In this document: positions 59,537-64,000 of the stretch, in pieces
Position numbering within the stretch: the first letter of the stretch is position 1
How the letters are laid out: the number at the start of each line of letters is the position of its first letter
From: JAJDXO01 sp965207535
Lineage (GTDB): Bacteria > Pseudomonadota > Alphaproteobacteria > Rhodospirillales > UBA2165
Direction of reading: 5' to 3'
Assembly: GCA_965207535.1 (NCBI GenBank)
Contig: CBDBMR010000009.1
Span: 8,927-72,926, forward strand
DNA length: 64,000 bases
Made by a program: the position numbers and the translations under genes
The notes under the pieces: generated by a model
Seen by the model: the letters and a program-made list of their open reading frames with translations, nothing else
Told to the model about the DNA's origin: nothing
Database searches by the model: none

Positions 59537-61258
59537 GTGCGCAAACTCCATTTCCTACAGACCGCCGCCGTTGCCCTTTTTGCCGGCGCGGCCGCACTGC
59601 ATCCGGCAACCGGCTTCAGCGCCTCGGCCCCCGGGACCGAGGCCGGGCCCACCGCGGCGGGCAATTATCTTGCCGGCCGCCACGCCCAACGCGAGCGGCG
59701 CACGGCGGCCGCGGCCGATTTCTACCTCGCCGCCCTCGAGGATGAGCCGGACAATCGGGACCTGCTGCGCCGCACCTTCCTGATACTCGCCGCCGACGGA
59801 CGCATCGGCGAGTCGCTCCCGCTGGCCCGGCGCCTGGTGGAGCTTGCCGGCACCGACGCGGCCCTGGCGGTGATGATTGTCGGCATTGCCGAACTGGCCG
59901 ACGGCAATCCGGCCGCGGCCCGGGAGCGCTTCGCAACCCTGCCCAATACGGGTCTCAACACGTTTTTTCTGCCGCTGGTCAAGGCCTGGCTGCTGGCCGG
60001 AGAGGAGAAATACGACGAGGCCCTCGCCGAACTGGCCGGCAAGGCGACCAATCCGGGCCTCGAAATTCTCTACGGCACCCATACGGCGCTGATCAACGAG
60101 GCCGCGGGGAACACGGCGGCCGCCGGGGATGCCTACGAAGCAGCCGCCGGCAAGCGGCAGCGGACGAACCTCAGGCTCACTCAGCTCCAGGGGGAATTTC
60201 TGGAGCGGGCGGGCCGAAAGGAGAGCGCCAAGGCGGCGTATGACGCCTATAGGGCGGAGCATCCGAACTCGACGGTGCTGGAAGGCAGCTTCAAGCGGCT
60301 CGACGGCGGACCGAAACCGCCCGTCCGGGTGAAGACGGCCCAGGACGGCGTGGCCGAGGCGCTGTTCAGCCTCGCGGGCTCCATTCGCCAGCAGGACTCT
60401 TTCGAGACCATGCTGTTCGCCCGGCTGGGGCTCTATTTGAAACCCCGCATGGACATCGCGAAACTGCTGGTCGCCGAGGTGCTCGAAGGGGACGAACGCT
60501 GGGAGGAATCCAATGCGGTCTACCGGCAGATCGGCCGGACCTCCGGCTTCTCCTGGTCCGCGCGGCTTCGCATCGCCTCGAACCTGGACCGGCTGGACAA
60601 GACCGAACAGGCCGTCCAGGAACTCCGCTCCCTCGCCGAGGAACGCAAGGACCGCTACGACGCCCTGGTGAGCATGGGGGACATTCTTCGCCGGCGCGAG
60701 CGCTACCGCGAGGCGGCCGAGGCTTACGCGGAGGCCCGGGCCCGCATCCCCAACCTGGAGCCCAGGCACTGGACCCTGCTTTACACGACGGGGATCGCGC
60801 ACGAACGGCTGAAGGAATGGCCGAAGGCGGAACCGGCTTTCCTGAAAGCCCTGGAACTGCAGCCCGACCAGCCCTTCGTGCTCAACTATCTCGGCTATTC
60901 GTGGGTCGAGTTGGGCAGGAACCTCGACCGGGCCAGGAGCATGATCGAAAAGGCGGTCGAGAAACGCCCGACCGACGGCTATATCGTCGATAGCCTGGGC
61001 TGGGTTCTTTACCGGCTCGGCGACCTGCCCGGCGCGGTCAAGAACCTGGAGCGCGCCGTGGAGCTGCGCCCCGAGGACCCAACCATCAACGATCACCTGG
61101 GCGACGTCTATTGGCTCGTCGGCCGCAGGAACGAAGCGCGCTTTCAATGGCAGCGGTCCCTGATCCTGGAGCCCGAAGAGGACCTCGAGGTCAAGATCAG
61201 GGACAAGCTCGAAAACGGGTTCGATCCCGAAAAGCACGGCAAACCCGCCGGAAACTAG
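59537..61258 (+). CDS. TPR repeat protein, probably exported
   Basis: A 573-residue protein. I choose the GTG at 59537 (VRKLHFLQTAAVALFAGAAALHP), 11 bp after AGGAG, because it gives a signal-like start; the frame is open upstream. Tetratricopeptide helices fill the protein, clearest in the C-terminal third (EPAFLKALELQPDQPFVLNYLGYSWVELG and DSLGWVLYRLGDLPGAVKNLERAVELRPEDPTINDHLGDVYW). Such proteins scaffold protein complexes in the envelope. It lies just ahead of ispE, as in several alphaproteobacteria. Confidence 0.88.
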   Translation: MRKLHFLQTAAVALFAGAAALHPATGFSASAPGTEAGPTAAGNYLAGRHAQRERRTAAAADFYLAALEDEPDNRDLLRRTFLILAADGRIGESLPLARRLVELAGTDAALAVMIVGIAELADGNPAAARERFATLPNTGLNTFFLPLVKAWLLAGEEKYDEALAELAGKATNPGLEILYGTHTALINEAAGNTAAAGDAYEAAAGKRQRTNLRLTQLQGEFLERAGRKESAKAAYDAYRAEHPNSTVLEGSFKRLDGGPKPPVRVKTAQDGVAEALFSLAGSIRQQDSFETMLFARLGLYLKPRMDIAKLLVAEVLEGDERWEESNAVYRQIGRTSGFSWSARLRIASNLDRLDKTEQAVQELRSLAEERKDRYDALVSMGDILRRRERYREAAEAYAEARARIPNLEPRHWTLLYTTGIAHERLKEWPKAEPAFLKALELQPDQPFVLNYLGYSWVELGRNLDRARSMIEKAVEKRPTDGYIVDSLGWVLYRLGDLPGAVKNLERAVELRPEDPTINDHLGDVYWLVGRRNEARFQWQRSLILEPEEDLEVKIRDKLENGFDPEKHGKPAGN

Positions 61259-61286
61259 CCGGTCCACCACTTAAGCGAGGCGCACG

Positions 61287-62192
61287 TTGAGCCGCGTCAT
61301 CACCCGGGCAGCCCCCGCCAAGATCAACCTCTATCTCCGGATAACCGGCAAACGCGACGACGGCTATCACCTGCTGGACAGTCTCGTCGCCTTCGCGGGC
61401 GCCGGAGACGTCGTCACCGCCCGGGCCGCCCAGGATCTGTCGCTGACCATCGGCGGCCCGTTCGCCGGCGGGTTGTCCGCGGACGGCAGCAACCTTGTCC
61501 TTCGCGCCGCACGCGCGCTCCGCGCCGCCTCGGGTTCGGCCCACGGGGCAAAACTCGGCCTGACGAAAAACCTGCCCGTGTCGTCCGGTATCGGCGGCGG
61601 TTCCGCCGATGCCGCGGCGGCGCTGCTGGCCTTGAGGGAACTATGGGAGCTCGACATGGACGATACCTGGGACGATACCGAACTCGCGGCGCTGGGATTG
61701 GCGTTGGGCGCGGATGTGCCCGTCTGCCTTGCCGAACGCCCCTCCCGGGTAAGCGGCATCGGAGACATCATCGAGCCGGCGCCGAACCTGCCGGCCGCGT
61801 GGCTGGTGCTCGCCAATCCGGGCATTCCGGTTTCCACCCCCGAGGTCTTCGGCCGCCGGCAGGGTCCGTTCAGCGATCCGGCAAAGTTCCCCGCCTCGTG
61901 GACGGACGTGGAGGCGCTCGCCGAAACCCTGGCGGTCTTGGGCAATGACCTCACGGACGCGGCGATCGGGGCCGCCCCGGTGATCGCCGGGATGCTGGAC
62001 GAGATGGCCGAACTGCCGGGCGCCCTGTTGGCCCGGCTGTCCGGCAGCGGGGCGACGTGTTTCTCCCTCATGCGGGACGAGCCCAGCGCGCAATTCGGCG
62101 TCATGGCGCTGGAGGAATTTCATCCGGACTGGTGGATCAAGGCGGCCCCCGTGCTTCCGCCGGGCCCCGCCGATCCGGCGCTGTTCGGCTAG
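61287..62192 (+). CDS. ispE: 4-diphosphocytidyl-2-C-methyl-D-erythritol kinase
   Basis: A 301-residue GHMP kinase. A TTG start is inferred. APAKINLYLRITGKRDDGYHLLDS is the family N-terminus, and the ATP loop is LPVSSGIGGGSADAAAALLAL. LSGSGATCFSL closes the C-terminal domain. It phosphorylates CDP-methylerythritol in the non-mevalonate isoprenoid pathway. Confidence 0.96.
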   Translation: MSRVITRAAPAKINLYLRITGKRDDGYHLLDSLVAFAGAGDVVTARAAQDLSLTIGGPFAGGLSADGSNLVLRAARALRAASGSAHGAKLGLTKNLPVSSGIGGGSADAAAALLALRELWELDMDDTWDDTELAALGLALGADVPVCLAERPSRVSGIGDIIEPAPNLPAAWLVLANPGIPVSTPEVFGRRQGPFSDPAKFPASWTDVEALAETLAVLGNDLTDAAIGAAPVIAGMLDEMAELPGALLARLSGSGATCFSLMRDEPSAQFGVMALEEFHPDWWIKAAPVLPPGPADPALFG

Positions 62193-62213
62193 CCCGGGCT
62201 GAACCTCCGGCCC

Positions 62214-62242
62214 TTGCGCGGGACCGCCCGTCCGACTATGGA
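62214..62242 (+). promoter_or_regulatory. Promoter for tRNA-Gln
   Basis: TTGCGC (62214-62219) and TATGGA (62237-62242) are 17 bp apart, and the mature tRNA begins 13 bp after the -10. The GC-rich stretch after the -10 resembles a stable-RNA discriminator. Confidence 0.55.
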
Positions 62243-62255
62243 TAGCCCTCGGTCA

Positions 62256-62332
62256 TGGGGTGTAGCCAAGTGGTCTAAGGCACCGGTTTTTGGTACCGGC
62301 ATTCGGAGGTTCGAATCCTCCCACCCCAGCCA
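62256..62332 (+). tRNA. tRNA-Gln (anticodon UUG)
   Basis: The acceptor arms TGGGGTG (62256-62262) and CACCCCA (62322-62328) pair, followed by G73 and an encoded CCA. The anticodon stem CCGGT/ACCGG holds loop TTTTGGT, giving UUG after U33. The T arm GAGGTTCGAATCCTC is complete. The weak U-A first pair is typical of tRNA-Gln. Confidence 0.96.
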
Positions 62333-62355
62333 TCCTTTCCCGGGCTAGAGCCGAT

Positions 62356-62889
62356 CTAGGGCTTGATCACCCAGGCCTTGTAGCGCCTCTCCGTACCGGC
62401 GCAGGCGGCCAGCACCAGATCGCGGGACATGTACGGGCCGGCCTGCCGGCTCGTCGGCGCGACGGCGAGGCAGAGGGAGGCGTCGGACTTGACCCGGAAC
62501 TCGGAACCGGACGCATCGTAGGCGAACCGCTGGGCCCCCTTGTCGCCGCAGGTCAGCAGGCCGAGTTTGGCGCCGGCCTTGGCGCCGCCCAATATTTCCG
62601 CGCATAGATTGTCGAAGGTCGCCGACTGGATGCGGCCCGATGCGGCATCGAACTTGAACTGCACGTCGCCGCCCCGGGGTTTGCAGGAATGAGCGTGCAG
62701 CCTGTCCGACAGGCCGCGGCCCACCGTGTCGATGCACCAGCCGAGCTTGTCCACCTCGTCCAGATTGTCGGCGAGGTAGATGACCGGCGACGGGGTCTGC
62801 AGGTCGGGCGGCATGGCCTCGGCCGATACGGCCCAGCCCAGCAACGGCAATAGAAATACGAAAACAAATATGCGCTTGAGCGAGATCAC
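62356..62889 (-). CDS. Secreted ricin-type beta-trefoil protein (copy 2)
   Basis: A 177-residue protein starting at GTG 62889, five bases after AGGAGG; an upstream ATG at 62922 is in frame but lacks a site. The signal peptide (ISLKRIFVFVFLLPLLGWAVSAEA) precedes segments GWCIDTVG, HAHSCKPRG, NLCAEILGG, LLTCGDKG and SLCLAVAP, which align block by block with the protein at 3689. Mature sequences differ considerably, so this is an old duplication. It is exported; the fold suggests ligand binding, unproven. Confidence 0.72.
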   Translation of the reverse strand: MISLKRIFVFVFLLPLLGWAVSAEAMPPDLQTPSPVIYLADNLDEVDKLGWCIDTVGRGLSDRLHAHSCKPRGGDVQFKFDAASGRIQSATFDNLCAEILGGAKAGAKLGLLTCGDKGAQRFAYDASGSEFRVKSDASLCLAVAPTSRQAGPYMSRDLVLAACAGTERRYKAWVIKP

Positions 62890-62897
62890 GATTACCT

Positions 62898-62924
62898 CCT
62901 GAAACAAATTGGCCTGAAACAAAT
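62898..62924 (-). repeat. Tandem 12-bp repeat in the leader of the second ricin-type gene
   Basis: CCTGAAACAAAT occurs at 62898-62909 and 62913-62924 (period 15). On the coding strand it reads ATTTGTTTCAGG twice. The copy nearer the gene supplies the start of its AGGAGG ribosome binding site. Confidence 0.5.
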
Positions 62925-62989
62925 AGTTATGTCCCCACCTTAACGGAGATCGCCGGACAATCCGTCACCGGATTTCCCTCCGCCCGGCA

Positions 62990-64000
62990 TCAGCCCGTTA
63001 CTTCCAGCACCACCGCCATGCCCGTGTCTCCGGCGGCGCACCCGGTAAACAATCCCCGGCCGCCGCCGAGCAGGGCGAGTTCCTCGATAAGCTCGATGAC
63101 CCCGCGGGTGCCCATGGGCGCCTGGGGATGGCCCCAGACCAGGGTGCAGCCGTAATTGTTCATTTTGGCGAGGTCGCAGCCGGTCTCCCTGGCGAAATAG
63201 ATGTCGTTGACCGCGAACGGGTTATGGGTCTTCACGGCGTCGATTTCGCCGATGGAGAGGCCGGCCATGTCGAGCGCCCGCCTCGCCGCCGGCACCGGGG
63301 CCTCCGGCATATAGCCGTTCTCGGCCCGCGCCATGCCGAAGCCCAGGAGCCGGACGGTGATGTTCTTGTCGGAACTGAGATCGGCTGCCTTGCCGGGCGC
63401 GGTCACGATGATGCAGGCATTGCCGTCCGCGGGGTGGGTCTGGCCGGCGAAGGTGACCGAGCCGTCCTTCAATACCGGCTTCATGCCCGCGAGTTTTTCG
63501 GGGTTAGGCGGATAGACCCCCTCGTCGCCGTCCATGACCGCCACGGTCTTTTTGAAGTTGGCCGACGGCACCTCAAACGGCAGGGTCATGAAGCGCTTCT
63601 GAAACGCCCGGCCGTCCGCCAGCGCCGCCTGGTACTGCTGCTGGCGCATCAGCACGACCTCGTGCTGCTGCTCGGTGGTGATCTGGTGCTTGGCGGCGAC
63701 GTTTTCCGCCGTCTGGAGCATGGAATGGCCGCCGACCGGGTCGCGCTGCATGTTGTCGAGGGTGACGTTTTCGTGGGCTCCCGTGCCGCCCGGGCCCCCC
63801 GGCGCCGGATAGTAGACCTGCGGCCCGTTGGAGATCCGGTCGACGGTCGCCACCAGGGCGACCTCGGCCATCCCGCCGTCGACTTCCTGGGCGGCGTTCT
63901 CGATGCAGCGGACGCCGGTCGCGCAGACCTGGGAAATCGCCGGCCCGCCGACATCCGGCGCGCCGAGCATGTGGGTAAACCAGGGCAGCCCCACGAACGA
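62990..64000 (-). CDS. Thiolase family protein (acetyl-CoA acyltransferase), 3' part
   Basis: The frame runs off the window edge, so the true start is not visible; 336 residues are present. The nucleophilic cysteine region ISQVCATGVRCIENAA is near the visible N-terminus. The C-terminal NPFAVNDIYFARETG and GHPQAPMGTRGVIELIEEL and GCAAGDTGMAVVLE carry the catalytic His and Cys of thiolases. It cleaves 3-ketoacyl-CoA or condenses acyl-CoAs. It fits the beta-oxidation theme of the etf and hbd genes. Confidence 0.9.
   Translation of the reverse strand, partial: SFVGLPWFTHMLGAPDVGGPAISQVCATGVRCIENAAQEVDGGMAEVALVATVDRISNGPQVYYPAPGGPGGTGAHENVTLDNMQRDPVGGHSMLQTAENVAAKHQITTEQQHEVVLMRQQQYQAALADGRAFQKRFMTLPFEVPSANFKKTVAVMDGDEGVYPPNPEKLAGMKPVLKDGSVTFAGQTHPADGNACIIVTAPGKAADLSSDKNITVRLLGFGMARAENGYMPEAPVPAARRALDMAGLSIGEIDAVKTHNPFAVNDIYFARETGCDLAKMNNYGCTLVWGHPQAPMGTRGVIELIEELALLGGGRGLFTGCAAGDTGMAVVLEVTG

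Noticed and set aside
1..64000. CRISPR array, transposase, integrase, phage or toxin-antitoxin modules
   Set aside because: No regularly spaced repeats, no transposase or recombinase motifs and no toxin-antitoxin-like pairs were recognised on either strand.

Overview
The window is a GC-rich, almost fully coding stretch of a bacterial chromosome. Several features point to an alphaproteobacterium, most likely Rhodospirillales-like. There is a CcrM-type GANTC adenine methyltransferase and an argH-lptM-lysA cluster. The family content includes DUF4175/TIGR02302, DUF2125, an MJ0042 zinc-ribbon protein, HIG1, B12-dependent NrdJ and KorAB. The gene order rplU-rpmA-obgE-proBA-nadD-rsfS-rlmH-gpmI-envC-ctpA-rppH also fits. 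No phage, insertion sequence, CRISPR array, rRNA operon or classical defence locus was seen. The two end genes (oligopeptidase B and a thiolase) are cut by the window edges.

Layout. 1-4.2 kb: oligopeptidase B tail, a membrane metal-dependent hydrolase, a TauD-type dioxygenase, a secreted serine hydrolase and a secreted ricin-type beta-trefoil protein. 4.4-15.3 kb: tRNA-Ser(CGA), then a long co-directional housekeeping run covering ribosomal proteins L21 and L27, ObgE, proline synthesis, NAD synthesis, ribosome silencing and methylation, glycolysis, murein hydrolase activation, the CtpA protease and RppH. 15.6-18.5 kb: 2-oxoglutarate:ferredoxin oxidoreductase KorAB. 18.5-25 kb: a cupin, methyltransferases, metX-metW divergent from a hisC-type aminotransferase and prephenate dehydrogenase, and DUF2125. 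25-28.5 kb: a transporter, a MarR regulator, a benzoate-CoA-ligase-like enzyme, and a previously overlooked 55-residue small gene preceded by several dyad-symmetric sites. 28.9-34 kb: an Xaa-Pro aminopeptidase with an extended N-terminus, argH, lptM and lysA. 34-40.7 kb: DUF4175, a zinc-ribbon protein, ftsEX, a YdcF protein and plsC. 41-47 kb: nrdJ, HIG1, PduO-type cobalamin adenosyltransferase, etfBA and a 3-hydroxybutyryl-CoA dehydrogenase. 47-52.5 kb: ccrM, rnhB, a CPA2 antiporter, DUF952, an ultra-acidic protein and a radical SAM protein. 52.5-57.7 kb: two arsenosugar-type glycosyltransferase-family genes, moaB, a lytic transglycosylase and a uracil-DNA glycosylase. 57.8-64 kb: ETF-ubiquinone oxidoreductase, a TPR protein, ispE, tRNA-Gln(UUG), a second ricin-type protein and a thiolase.

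How the genes work together. etfB, etfA and, 12 kb away, the ETF-ubiquinone oxidoreductase form one electron path from acyl-CoA dehydrogenases to quinone. The hydroxyacyl-CoA dehydrogenase, thiolase and aryl-CoA ligase are consistent with beta-oxidation or aromatic-acid catabolism feeding it. The adenosyltransferase 0.3 kb after nrdJ makes the coenzyme NrdJ needs.

The most interesting signals are mostly non-coding or architectural. They are: six GANTC sites packed into 95 bp in front of the GANTC methyltransferase gene; a three-level nested inverted repeat between convergent genes at 54.0 kb; a small gene with a clean Shine-Dalgarno and a UUCG hairpin next to a T-N11-A dyad; a two-copy dispersed repeat that supplies the last nine codons of the uracil-DNA glycosylase; an L21 with a histone-H1-like tail; a pair of paralogous secreted ricin-fold proteins 58 kb apart; and a consensus DnaA box ahead of nrdJ. 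I did not find a clear multi-gene undescribed system.
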